64,000 bases of DNA from assembly GCF_011398355.1 (NCBI RefSeq), contig NZ_AP021889.1, forward strand, positions 620,001 through 684,000, in the 5' to 3' direction. The notes under the pieces were generated by a model that saw nothing but the letters and a program-made list of their open reading frames with translations, did not search any database and was not told the origin of the DNA. How positions within the stretch are numbered: position 1 is the stretch's first letter; every line of letters begins with the position of its first letter. Below, piece by piece: positions 18,301-26,389 of the stretch. Source of the DNA: Thiosulfatimonas sediminis. GTDB taxonomy: Bacteria > Pseudomonadota > Gammaproteobacteria > Thiomicrospirales > Thiomicrospiraceae. The translations under genes were made by a program, and so were the position numbers.

Positions 18301-18860
18301 CCGATAACATAGCCTTGCGATGCTCCGTCAATGGCACCCAGTGATTGCAGAGCATCTAGCCCAAGCAGACGCAATTGTCCGGAGTCCAGAGTGTCGGATG
18401 ATAAGGTAAAGCTGATCATTGGGACATCATCAGCGCCTTTGGGTTTGATTACTGGGCGATTGACGCCTGGTGGAACCACATCGGCATTGGACGACATTTT
18501 GTTGTACAGATTGACCAGTGCTTTTTCCATGTTTTCACCGACTTCATACTGAACGGTGATTAAACTCTGACCGCGCATAGAGGCCGAATAAACGTGTTTG
18601 ACGCCATCAATTTCTTTAAGCAAACGCTCTAAAGGCTCTGAAACCAAAGCTTCAACCTGTTTCGCAGAAGCCCCTTGGTACTGCACGATAATATCGGCCA
18701 TAGGCACGGAAATTTGGGGGTCTTCTTGGCGTGGCGTGAAAATCACACCAAAGATACCAATCAAAAAGCTGGCAATCAGAAACAGTGGCGTGATTGGCGA
18801 GTTGATATAGTTGCGCGCGATATTGCCAGCAATGTCGTGACTTTGTTCGGTGTTCGCCAT
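15324..18860 (-). CDS. RND-family efflux transporter permease with long C-terminal tail
   Basis: A 1178-residue inner-membrane RND pump. The TM4 proton relay pair is in GILVDDAVVVLEN; the TM10 segment reads IIVRNSILLVDF, with Arg where AcrB has Lys940, a variant common in this subfamily. After the last helix (near residue 1065) about 105 hydrophilic Pro/Ser/Glu-rich residues form a tail not usual in RND pumps. It would export a hydrophobic substrate from the periplasm or membrane using the proton gradient, with the upstream adaptor. No TolC-like channel gene is in the window. Overlap with the following secreted-protein gene suggests that the pump serves that envelope system. Confidence 0.88.
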   Translation of the reverse strand: MANTEQSHDIAGNIARNYINSPITPLFLIASFLIGIFGVIFTPRQEDPQISVPMADIIVQYQGASAKQVEALVSEPLERLLKEIDGVKHVYSASMRGQSLITVQYEVGENMEKALVNLYNKMSSNADVVPPGVNRPVIKPKGADDVPMISFTLSSDTLDSGQLRLLGLDALQSLGAIDGASQGYVIGGESNEIKIQVLPEKLAGYNISLTQIGQAIHAANSEIETGNIEANQQVFTVYTGDFLTNVEDIGNLIVGIQDGAPVYVRDIASIVETNADVTRQVNYYTGQGYQGERPAIDGRNAITIALAKKPGTNGVSVANEAIEKMESLKGVIIPPEVDVSISRNYGQSANDKVNNLIFKLFIATGAVTLLVWMFLGWRAGTVVAIVIPSVILTTVFMAWILGFTIDRVSLFALIFSIGILVDDAVVVLENIYRRWLIANNTETSTSVEAVAEVGNPTIIATLAVIAALMPMAFVSGMMGPYMAPIPALGSVAMFISLFAAFAFTPWLAMRIKPSMKYLHKAEEKEHQQSAKFERFFRWILNSLLIGKVKGWGFLVAIIAAFGISIFLIYETLVPVKLLPFDNKPDMSVVINFPEGTALPVTANLTHELVKSLQTIPEVKTMESYVGTAAPYDFNGLVRHYYLRQNPWESDIQLHLVGLDQRNRSSHEIAELIREQLRPIVAQTPATIQIVEMPPGPPVLQAVVGEVYGPDKATRQATAQALTDVFNSADNLSDVDNFISSPHQSWRFVIDKQKALESGISVANINQTLQMAMGGYRLGDVKQGFVREPTYITLEVPLDVRVEFARLGSIPVVAENGNKVPLSELGRFVLENEQGVIYHKDLKPVEYVTANGIGRLGAPIYGMLEAQAIIDNSESLNGLKGNFINRPEGVSEPGFMWAGEWTVTYETFRDMGLAFGVALLIIYMLVVWEFKNFLIPLIVMAPIPLTLIGIIPGHWIMGAEFTATSMIGFIALAGIIVRNSILLVDFTRQEITHGHPITEAVIQACKARTRPIIITAAALVLGSSVILFDPIFQGMAISLMFGVVVATVLTLVVIPLGCVSASAAFKSYQVVTAMPEAPLAPVAPVEKTEDNTPESIVQSSDPHPEALAHAQDREQRLSDSAQAAQEMTMPVSEQNTIDSPDKTSDPLSDHAGLQHGSNRQSLRAKQAAKTHLKEESDEI

Positions 18861-18949
18861 GGAGTGTTTTCCTTTAAAATTTGCCGCTTATTACGCTATT
18901 GGGTACGGCAAACATCATTATCGTAAGTGTTAGGTTCTCAGTTCGATGC

Positions 18950-20152
18950 TTAGGGCGTCGTGGTCAGTAAACGACCGTTTTGCAAAACACTGCCAGAAAC
19001 AATGCCAGCCGGCGGATTCAAAACAATCTGTTCGCCACTTTGCAAGCCAGACAAAACGCTTAAATAGTTACCATTTGACGCTTGTCCGGTGCGCACAATA
19101 CGCATACTGACTTTGTTATTTTCTGGGTTGTAAACAAAGACACTTGGCAAACTGCCGCGTTGAACGACGGCTGACTTAGGAATCACTGGAAAACTTTGTT
19201 GTTGAGATTGGCTATTGTGAACCATCACTTGGGCATACATTCCCGGTGCTGCTGCCGCACCTAAAGGCAAATCCAATTTCACTTTAACGGTGTGTTGTTG
19301 ACCGTTCGCGATTGGGAACACTTGAGCAACGCGCACTGGAATCGGTGAGCCGTTAGCAATGCGTGCTTGGAAAATTTGTCCTTTATTGATGCCATACATT
19401 AAATTGACGGGAACATTAATCTCGATGCTTAAATGATTGCTTTTGGCAAAGACCAATAGAGGTTGTCCGGGTTGAACGGTGTCGCCAGCTTCAACTAATT
19501 TTTCAACAATAACGCCGTTAAAAGGCGCGGTTGATTTAGTGTCATTTAAACGCACATCAATTTCATCAATTTGCGCCTTAATCATCGCGATTTCTGCTTG
19601 TGATTGTTGTACCACGGCAGAGGCATTGGCTAAATCAGCACGTTTGCTCACTTCGCTGTCGCCCATGCCCATTTGATTTTGCATTGGACGAGCAAACATT
19701 TGATCCATTAGGTTTGGCAGTCCCATGCCCGGCATCGCTTGTTCGGTTTTAGGTGACCATAATTCTCGGTTATATTGAGTAATCGCATTTTGATGCGCGA
19801 CTTGTGCGCGATTCCATTGTGCAAGTGCCGCTTCACGCTGCGCGCGCAGAGCCGCGTCATTGATTGCGACTAATAAGGTACCGGATTGAAAAACATCGCC
19901 TTCAATCCCTGCTAAATAATCGATTTGACCAGCGGTTTGCGCGGTAATCATCACTTCTTTGAAGGGGATAACCGTGCCACCCAATATTACTTGTTGATCA
20001 TAAACATTCTGCCCAACTTCGCCAATTTGAATACCGTTTGAACTGAACTCATTCGCTTGCGTTAAAAAAGGGATCATAAATAAAGCAATACTGCTGACGA
20101 GTAACCATTTTTTTGGCTTAGATATAAATTGATTGGTTAAATGAATCATCAT
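18950..20152 (-). CDS. RND periplasmic adaptor (membrane fusion protein) with Met-rich hairpin insert
   Basis: A 400-residue adaptor: N-terminal signal/anchor (15-32), lipoyl halves around ITAQTAGQIDYLAGIEGDVFQSG and GVIVEKLVEAGDTVQPGQPL, a short alpha-hairpin between them, and beta-barrel and membrane-proximal domains. Residues 132-164 of the hairpin form an unusual Met/Gly/Pro-rich insert (MPGMGLPNLMDQMFARPMQ, then QMGMG). This echoes the Met-Gly-Pro end of the 282-residue secreted protein two genes downstream. It should join the RND pump to an outer-membrane channel. It is the first gene of the operon, 89 nt before the pump gene. Confidence 0.87.
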   Translation of the reverse strand: MMIHLTNQFISKPKKWLLVSSIALFMIPFLTQANEFSSNGIQIGEVGQNVYDQQVILGGTVIPFKEVMITAQTAGQIDYLAGIEGDVFQSGTLLVAINDAALRAQREAALAQWNRAQVAHQNAITQYNRELWSPKTEQAMPGMGLPNLMDQMFARPMQNQMGMGDSEVSKRADLANASAVVQQSQAEIAMIKAQIDEIDVRLNDTKSTAPFNGVIVEKLVEAGDTVQPGQPLLVFAKSNHLSIEINVPVNLMYGINKGQIFQARIANGSPIPVRVAQVFPIANGQQHTVKVKLDLPLGAAAAPGMYAQVMVHNSQSQQQSFPVIPKSAVVQRGSLPSVFVYNPENNKVSMRIVRTGQASNGNYLSVLSGLQSGEQIVLNPPAGIVSGSVLQNGRLLTTTP

Positions 20153-20678
20153 TTTGGTTCCGATTTAATGCGACTGTGGACACCTTAAACAAAATTTACT
20201 CTAAAGGCATTTAATAAATTTTTATGACCTTACAGAAAAGTACTTATTTCGGAGTTTTCTTATGTTTTCTTTAGGATTCTTCTGTTATAAGTTGTTGATA
20301 ATATTGTGAAATTATTAAATATTAATATTCTTAATCGCTAATATTTTATTTTTTTATGCATCCCTGCAATAAGACTAATTACGTAGTTTTATTATTTAAT
20401 TAAATAATGAAATGCTAATTATTGGAAAAGTAGCGGTATTGTTGACTTTATAGGATGGCTATTTAGATGACTGCCAGTGCCAGGGTATAAAAGTATTTAT
20501 ATAAGAATATTTTAGAAAGCTTTTATTAATATATTTTGTATTGTCTGATTAATAACTTCTAAGAAAAAAGTTTTTATTTTAGTGTACAAAGTTAAATGGT
20601 GGCTGGCTAGATTATATTTTTTAAGTCGATTATTTGACCAGTCTCATACGATAAATAATTCTATTTTTGAGGTGGTTT
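20153..20678. other. AT-rich intergenic region with an 18-bp palindrome
   Basis: This 526-bp gap between divergent units is strikingly AT-rich. It contains the perfect palindrome ATTATTTAATTAAATAAT at 20391-20408 and many A/T tracts. It must hold the promoters of the adaptor-pump operon (minus) and of the comEA-like/ligase pair (plus). No tRNA, sRNA or supported coding sequence was recognised. Confidence 0.5.
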
Positions 20679-20945
20679 ATGAAACTTAAGTCAATATTTA
20701 TCATTAGTTTTGTTTTAGGAGTAGCGCCTTGTGCAATCCACGCGGCGCCGGTGAACGTTAATAGTGCAGATAGCGCACAAATTGCCAGTGCCTTGCCGGG
20801 CATCGGTTTGGTCAAGGCGCAACGCATTGCGGAATACTGTCAGAAGAATCCATGTCAAAAATCTGAAGATTTGTTGGCGGTAAAAGGAGTAGGGCCTAAA
20901 ACCTTAGAGAGAATCCAGCAAGATTTACGTTTTAGTGATCAATAG
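20679..20945 (+). CDS. ComEA-family helix-hairpin-helix DNA-binding protein
   Basis: An 88-residue protein with a signal peptide (cleavage near HAA, residue 22) and a tandem helix-hairpin-helix module: VNVNSADSAQIASALPGIGLVKAQRI and DLLAVKGVGPKTLERI. Exported proteins of this size match ComEA, which binds incoming double-stranded DNA in the periplasm during transformation. GAGGTGG lies 3 nt upstream of the ATG; an in-frame TTG at 20667 is less likely. It is followed after 11 nt by a secreted DNA ligase, which supports a role in handling DNA outside the cytoplasm. Confidence 0.85.
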   Translation: MKLKSIFIISFVLGVAPCAIHAAPVNVNSADSAQIASALPGIGLVKAQRIAEYCQKNPCQKSEDLLAVKGVGPKTLERIQQDLRFSDQ

Positions 20946-20956
20946 GGTCTAGTTGT

Positions 20957-21952
20957 ATGCCCACTAAACGACCGTTTTGTTCCTTAGTACGCCTAGCTAT
21001 GCTGGGCGTTTTGTTGTGTGCAAGTTTAAGTGTTGTGTTTCTGCCTACGACCAGTTTGGCCACAGAGGTCGCGGTATTTAAACCGGTTGCTATGGAGATT
21101 CAGGTAGCACGGACTTTATTTAATGATGCGGCTTATGGCCAAGCGGATTGGATGATGAGCCGAAAATACGATGGGGTTCGTGCACTTTGGGATGGTAAAA
21201 CATTACGTACCAAACAAGGTAAGCAAATTTTTCCGCCGGCAGATTTTTTAAAGGACTTTCCTGATTTTGCTTTGGATGGTGAACTGTGGCTAGGTACAGC
21301 CCGTTTTGATGAGGTGAATCAGATGGTGTTAAGCAGTTTGCAACCCACGTCTTTTTTTAATCCTTCGTGGTCTAACGCATACTATAAGGTGTTTGAGGTA
21401 CCGCAGGCGTCTGGAGGATTGCAGAAGCGAATGGAGCGATTAACAAACTATCTTCAGCGATTTTCGGTATCAAAAATCCAGCCGGTGGAGCAGTATCCGG
21501 TGAGCCAGTATCGACAATTGCAGGAGTTTTATCAGCAAATTATCGATTTGGGTGGTGAAGGTATTATTGTTCGGGATGCTTCGCAAGCTTTTCAAACAGG
21601 ACGTTTACATACCACGATAAAAATCAAACCTCGGTCTGAAGCGGAATGCGTGGTGCGCGGTTATCTTGCTGGAAAGGGGCGTTTAGCCAATTCCGTTGGT
21701 GCTTTGGAATGTGTGTTACTCAATCGCCAAAAAGCACGTTTATTTCCACAGTTGAATCTTCAGCAAAGTACCCTCATACGGCTAGGCTCAGGGTTGAGTG
21801 ATCAGCAGCGCCAGCAGCCACCTCAAATCGGAGCGGTGGTGACTTTTCAATATAATGGTCATACCAAGTATGGTTTGCCTCGTTTTGCGGTGTTTCTGCG
21901 CGAGCGTTACAGCGCAGAGCAAGCGCAGCAATTGGGGATTACTTGGCGTTAG
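20957..21952 (+). CDS. ligE: ATP-dependent DNA ligase with signal peptide (LigE type)
   Basis: A 331-residue minimal ATP ligase. After an N-terminal signal sequence (about 1-36) come motif I KYDG (Lys70, adenylated), motif III FALDGELW, motif IV GGEGIIVR and motif V TIKIKPR, then an OB-fold. There is no extra DNA-binding domain, as in the LigE group. LigE-type ligases are exported, seal nicks in DNA and occur largely in naturally competent proteobacteria. The gene lies 11 nt after comEA-like, and a terminator follows at 21981. Substrate (incoming or biofilm DNA) is not shown by sequence. Confidence 0.87.
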   Translation: MPTKRPFCSLVRLAMLGVLLCASLSVVFLPTTSLATEVAVFKPVAMEIQVARTLFNDAAYGQADWMMSRKYDGVRALWDGKTLRTKQGKQIFPPADFLKDFPDFALDGELWLGTARFDEVNQMVLSSLQPTSFFNPSWSNAYYKVFEVPQASGGLQKRMERLTNYLQRFSVSKIQPVEQYPVSQYRQLQEFYQQIIDLGGEGIIVRDASQAFQTGRLHTTIKIKPRSEAECVVRGYLAGKGRLANSVGALECVLLNRQKARLFPQLNLQQSTLIRLGSGLSDQQRQQPPQIGAVVTFQYNGHTKYGLPRFAVFLRERYSAEQAQQLGITWR

Positions 21953-21980
21953 AGTGATGGATTTCCGGTCTTTTATAAAT

Positions 21981-22016
21981 AAAAAACCGCCAAAACGGTT
22001 TACGGTTTAGCGGTTT
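21981..22016. terminator. bidirectional terminator between ligase and aminotransferase genes
   Basis: AAACCGC and GCGGTTT flank nested CGGTTT/AAACCG repeats. The minus-strand side is followed by six T and the plus-strand side by TTTGATT, so it serves chiefly the aminotransferase gene. Confidence 0.7.
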
Positions 22017-22041
22017 GATTGACTCGATTTGAGTGAAAAGT

Positions 22042-23226
22042 TTAATTGGCTTGCATAAAGGCTTCGATGCGATCTAAAGCCGCAACTAACACTTCCATGC
22101 TGGTCGCAAATGAGATACGCAAATGGCCTTCACTACCAAAACCAGAGCCTGGCACGGCGGCAACCAGTTTTTCTTCCAGTAAGGCGCTGGCAAAGTCGGC
22201 GTCAGATTTAAAGCCTTTTATCTGCATTGCTTCTGAAATATTCATAAAGGCGTAAAAAGCGCCATCCGCGTGGATACACTTAAATCCAGGGATGGTGTTG
22301 ATACGTTCTACCACATAAAGATGGCGTTTTTTAAACTCCACTAACATGGTTTGGATACACTCTTGCGAACCATTGAGTGCGGCAACTGCCGCGGCTTGCG
22401 AAATCGAGCATGGGTTGGACGTGCTTTGCGATTGTACTTTACGCATGGCTGCAATAATCGCCACAGGCCCGCCAGCGTAACCAATGCGCCAACCGGTCAT
22501 TGAATAGGCTTTAGAAACACCATTTAAAACGATGGTGCGTTCTTTAAGTTGTGGACAGACTTGCAGAATATTGGTGAATTTTTTATCGCCAAGCATAATA
22601 TGTTCATACATATCGTCTGAGGCGATCAGCACATGTGGATATTTTTCCAGCATCTCGCCAATAGTTTGCAGTTCGTCAGCGGTATAGACTGCACCTGTAG
22701 GATTCGATGGGCTGTTTAGCACGACAATTTTAGTGTTTGCATTAATCGCAGCTTCCAACTGTGGTGCGGTGACTTTAAAGCCCTGTTCGATGCCTGCATT
22801 GATAATGACCGGCGTAGCGCCACCCAGTAAAGCCATATCTGGATAAGAAACCCAGTAAGGCGCAGGAATAATCACTTCGTCGCCATCATTTAATACCGCT
22901 TGGCACAAATTGTAAAAACTCTGCTTGCCTCCGGATGAGACTAAGATTTGGTCAAGTTGATAGTCAATGTCGTTATCGCGTTTAAATTTGGCCTGAATCG
23001 CTTTCTTTAAATCCACTGTGCCGTCGACTGCGGTATAACGTGTTTCACCGTTTTCGATGGCAGCAATTCCAGCGGCTTTAATGTGCGCTGGTGTATCAAA
23101 ATCGGGCTCCCCTGCACCTAAGCTAAGAATGTCCTTGCCTGCGCGTTTCATCTCGCCTGCTTTTGCGGTAATAACAAGCGTTAAAGAGGGTTTTACTCGC
23201 TTGACACGGTCAGATAAGATGCTCAT
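22042..23226 (-). CDS. class I aspartate aminotransferase-type PLP enzyme
   Basis: A 394-residue fold-type I aminotransferase of subgroup I-gamma, opening LSDRVKRVKPSLTLVITAKA. LGAGEPDFDTP is the substrate-loop motif, NSPSNPTGAVY binds the cofactor, and SKAYSMTGWRIGY contains the PLP lysine. It transfers the amino group between aspartate (or related amino acids) and 2-oxoglutarate. Similar proteins also act as prephenate aminotransferases, so exact substrate is open. The start at 23224-23226 has GGAG upstream and matches family length. It is divergent from uvrB across 153 bp. Confidence 0.9.
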   Translation of the reverse strand: MSILSDRVKRVKPSLTLVITAKAGEMKRAGKDILSLGAGEPDFDTPAHIKAAGIAAIENGETRYTAVDGTVDLKKAIQAKFKRDNDIDYQLDQILVSSGGKQSFYNLCQAVLNDGDEVIIPAPYWVSYPDMALLGGATPVIINAGIEQGFKVTAPQLEAAINANTKIVVLNSPSNPTGAVYTADELQTIGEMLEKYPHVLIASDDMYEHIMLGDKKFTNILQVCPQLKERTIVLNGVSKAYSMTGWRIGYAGGPVAIIAAMRKVQSQSTSNPCSISQAAAVAALNGSQECIQTMLVEFKKRHLYVVERINTIPGFKCIHADGAFYAFMNISEAMQIKGFKSDADFASALLEEKLVAAVPGSGFGSEGHLRISFATSMEVLVAALDRIEAFMQAN

Positions 23227-23379
23227 CGATTGTTTTTCTCCACACATTTTCGAGCTTGTATAATACGCACACCAGACGAGATTGGCGTGGATTAGGGAGG
23301 GGCGTAAAATCATTGGCTCTTTTACAAAAATATTAGGCCGCATTTTACTGGATTTACTCGGCGTTAAAAAGGACTAATT

Positions 23380-25419
23380 GTGGCGAAAAGTGATAAGACA
23401 TTCGATTTGGTTTCCAGTTATGCACCAAATGGTGATCAACCCAGTGCCATCGCCCAATTGGTTGAGGGTTTGCAAGCCGGTGAAGCCTATCAAACTTTGC
23501 TGGGCGTAACCGGTTCGGGTAAAACGTTTACCATTGCAAATGTGATTGCCGAGGTACAGCGGCCAACGATTATATTGGCGCACAACAAAACGCTGGCCGC
23601 TCAGTTATATGGCGAAATGAAAGGCTTTTTTCCCCACAATGCGGTCGAGTATTTTGTTTCCTATTATGATTATTACCAACCCGAAGCCTATGTCCCGGCA
23701 TCGGATACCTACATTGCAAAAGACTCATCGGTCAACGAGCAAATTGAGCAGTTGCGTCTTTCCGCCACCAAAGCCTTGCTAGAACGCAAAGATGTTATTT
23801 TGATTGCCACCGTTTCTGCGATTTACGGTTTAGGTGATCCAGAAATGTATCTTAAGATGATCTTACAGTTGCGTTTGGGTGACATCATTAAACAGCGCGA
23901 TATTTTGCAGCGTCTGACGGCGATGCAGTACACGCGAAACGACATAGAGTTGTGGCGTGGAACTTTTCGTGTGCGTGGCGAAGTGATTGATGTTTTTCCA
24001 GCTGAAGCCGAAGAATATGCGGTGCGTATCGAATTGTTTGATGACGAAGTTGAAAAGATTGTCTGGTTTGACCCGCTTACCGGTGAGACGTTGAGTCGCC
24101 CATCGCGGGTAACGATTTATCCGAAATCGCACTATGTTACTCCGCGCGAACGGGTATTGGAGATGATTGAGCAAGTCAAAATCGATCTTAAGTTGCGCTT
24201 AGAAGAGCTGCGTGCGATGCATAAATTGGTTGAAGCGCAGCGTCTTGAAGAGCGAACCAAGTTAGATATCGAAATGATGTTGGAGCTGGGTTACTGCAGT
24301 GGTATCGAAAACTATTCGCGTTATTTATCGCAGCGAGGCCCAGGTCAGCCGCCGCCGACCTTAATTGATTATTTGCCTAAAGACGCCTTAATGGTGATTG
24401 ATGAAAGTCACGTGACGATTCCGCAAATTGGCGGTATGTATAAAGGCGATAGATCACGTAAAGAAAATTTGGTCACTTATGGTTTCCGTTTGCCCTCTGC
24501 AATGGATAATCGACCGCTGAAATTTACCGAATTTGAAGGCTTGATGCCGCAAACCATTTTTGTCTCGGCGACGCCTGGTAAATATGAGGGTGAGCATACC
24601 GATACCATTATCGAGCAAGTTGTACGCCCGACCGGACTCTTAGACCCGATTTTAGAAGTACGTCCAGCGTTGACACAGGTAGACGATTTGCTTGGTGAAA
24701 TTCGTTGGCGAGCGGCCAAAGGGCAGCGTATTTTGGTTACAGTATTAACCAAGCGTATGGCGGAAAATTTGACCGAGTACATGGAAGAGCACCATGTACG
24801 CGTACGCTATATGCACTCGGATATCGACACGGTCGAACGGATTGAAATCATCCGTGATTTGCGTCTTGGCGAATTTGACGTTTTGATTGGAATTAACTTA
24901 CTGCGTGAAGGTTTAGATATTCCCGAAGTTGCGTTGGTCGCGATACTGGATGCCGATAAAGAAGGTTTCTTACGTTCTGAACGTTCATTGATTCAGACCA
25001 TCGGTCGTGCTGCGCGTAATGTCGAAGGTAAGGCGATTTTGTACGCCGACAAAATAACCCGTTCGATGCAAGTGGCCATGGATGAAACTGAGCGTCGGCG
25101 TGAAAAGCAGTTGGCGCATAACCAACGGCACGGCATTACTCCGCAGGGATTGAATAAAAAAGTCACCGATATTCTTGAAGGTTCGCCTTACGCCAGCAAG
25201 GCCGGAAGTTCCACGAAAAAACAGAAGGCGGCTGAAACTACTGGGATTTATGCGTCACCACAAAAATTAACGCCATCGCAGTTGGGTGCAGAAATTAAAA
25301 AGCTTGAAAAACAGATGTATCAAGCGGCTAAAGACTTGGATTTTGAAACGGCGGCGACCTTGCGAGATCAGATAAAAACGCTGAAATCGAGCATGGTCGG
25401 AGTCGGTGATTTAGGCTAG
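23380..25419 (+). CDS. uvrB: excinuclease ABC subunit B
   Basis: A 679-residue UvrB (E. coli 673). Walker A is GVTGSGKT near residue 46; the beta-hairpin region [18 protein letters not shown] follows; helicase motifs include DESH and IGRAARN; and the C-terminal UVR domain ([24 protein letters not shown]) binds UvrC. It verifies DNA damage in nucleotide excision repair. The start is GTG with AAAGGA 6 nt upstream. No SOS box was identified by eye in the 153-bp divergent region. Confidence 0.98.
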   Translation: MAKSDKTFDLVSSYAPNGDQPSAIAQLVEGLQAGEAYQTLLGVTGSGKTFTIANVIAEVQRPTIILAHNKTLAAQLYGEMKGFFPHNAVEYFVSYYDYYQPEAYVPASDTYIAKDSSVNEQIEQLRLSATKALLERKDVILIATVSAIYGLGDPEMYLKMILQLRLGDIIKQRDILQRLTAMQYTRNDIELWRGTFRVRGEVIDVFPAEAEEYAVRIELFDDEVEKIVWFDPLTGETLSRPSRVTIYPKSHYVTPRERVLEMIEQVKIDLKLRLEELRAMHKLVEAQRLEERTKLDIEMMLELGYCSGIENYSRYLSQRGPGQPPPTLIDYLPKDALMVIDESHVTIPQIGGMYKGDRSRKENLVTYGFRLPSAMDNRPLKFTEFEGLMPQTIFVSATPGKYEGEHTDTIIEQVVRPTGLLDPILEVRPALTQVDDLLGEIRWRAAKGQRILVTVLTKRMAENLTEYMEEHHVRVRYMHSDIDTVERIEIIRDLRLGEFDVLIGINLLREGLDIPEVALVAILDADKEGFLRSERSLIQTIGRAARNVEGKAILYADKITRSMQVAMDETERRREKQLAHNQRHGITPQGLNKKVTDILEGSPYASKAGSSTKKQKAAETTGIYASPQKLTPSQLGAEIKKLEKQMYQAAKDLDFETAATLRDQIKTLKSSMVGVGDLG

Positions 25420-25459
25420 AATAGCCAACTGCTGAGAAATTTTAACTTTTAGGATCATA

Positions 25460-26389
25460 ATGAATACTGCTTCTCGCATTGTCGATAACTCTTTGAAAAC
25501 CTTAAGCTCCGCTACCTTGTTGAGTTTAGCTCTGCTTTCGACTACGTCGGCCTTCGCGGATATGACGGTCGCGCAACAGCAACAAGCTTTCGAGCAGGGC
25601 TGGCAAGCGATGAAAAGCAATGATTTGGATCAGGCGTTTAAAATTTGGGACCAGCTCAGTAAGAACCCGAGCAATTCTCCCGAGTTGAAGCGCGCCATAG
25701 AGAATAATTTGGCTGTAGTCTTGATGCGTAAGAAGCAATATGATGAAGCTCAAAAACGTCTCGATGCCGCTTTGCAGGCGGATAAACAAGTTGCAAGAAC
25801 GCTGGATAATCTCAATCAAATTTACGCCTATCAAGCACAGCAAGCCTACAAAAAAGTGTTTGAAAAAACCACAGTCAAGCAGCCGCAAGGCGAATGGCTA
25901 TTTATTGAGTTAGCGCAGGCTGATGCGGTTTCTTCTGTTGAACAACCCCCACAGAAAGCCCCCGAAAAAGTCACCGAGCCAGCGCCGGTCGTTGCGGTTG
26001 CCAAACCCGAGCTGACTCCTGAGCCAATGAGCAATGCGTTATTTGAGGTGAACGGTTTGGTCGAAAGTTGGCGTCGAGCGTGGTCTGCGCAAGATGTGAA
26101 TCGCTATTTAAGTTTTTATGACCAAAATGACTTTCAGCCTAGAGGCGGGATGAGTTATGCTTCTTGGGAAAAAAGTCGTTATCGCAATGTGAAGAATCCA
26201 AAGTACATCAAGATTTATTTGGATGACCTTAAGCTGACCGAATTGCCTGACCGTCGAGTTCGTGTCGATTTTGATCAGCGTTATGAGTCAGATCGTTTTA
26301 ACGATACCATTCATAAATTCTTGATTTGGAAAAATGACCGTGGCGATTGGAAAATCGTTCAAGAGGATGTCGTTTATGCGAACCCGTAA
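25460..26389 (+). CDS. secreted TPR protein with Cds6-type C-terminal domain
   Basis: A 309-residue exported protein (signal peptide ending TSAFA, residue 33). A TPR region (about 40-125: AFEQGWQAMKSNDLDQAFKIWDQL, then NNLAVVLMRKKQYDEAQKRL) is followed by a Pro-rich linker and an NTF2-like domain (VNGLVESWRRAWSAQDVNRYLSFY) as found at the end of Cds6-family L,D-transpeptidases. It has no catalytic cysteine. Its stop overlaps the start of the L,D-transpeptidase gene by 14 nt. It looks like a scaffold or partner of that enzyme in peptidoglycan work. Confidence 0.8.
   Translation: MNTASRIVDNSLKTLSSATLLSLALLSTTSAFADMTVAQQQQAFEQGWQAMKSNDLDQAFKIWDQLSKNPSNSPELKRAIENNLAVVLMRKKQYDEAQKRLDAALQADKQVARTLDNLNQIYAYQAQQAYKKVFEKTTVKQPQGEWLFIELAQADAVSSVEQPPQKAPEKVTEPAPVVAVAKPELTPEPMSNALFEVNGLVESWRRAWSAQDVNRYLSFYDQNDFQPRGGMSYASWEKSRYRNVKNPKYIKIYLDDLKLTELPDRRVRVDFDQRYESDRFNDTIHKFLIWKNDRGDWKIVQEDVVYANP

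Noticed and set aside
20263..20310. 15-codon ORF with GGAG upstream (MFSLGFFCYKLLIIL)
   Set aside because: Too short, lies in AT-rich sequence, no terminator or conservation evidence; could be a chance frame.
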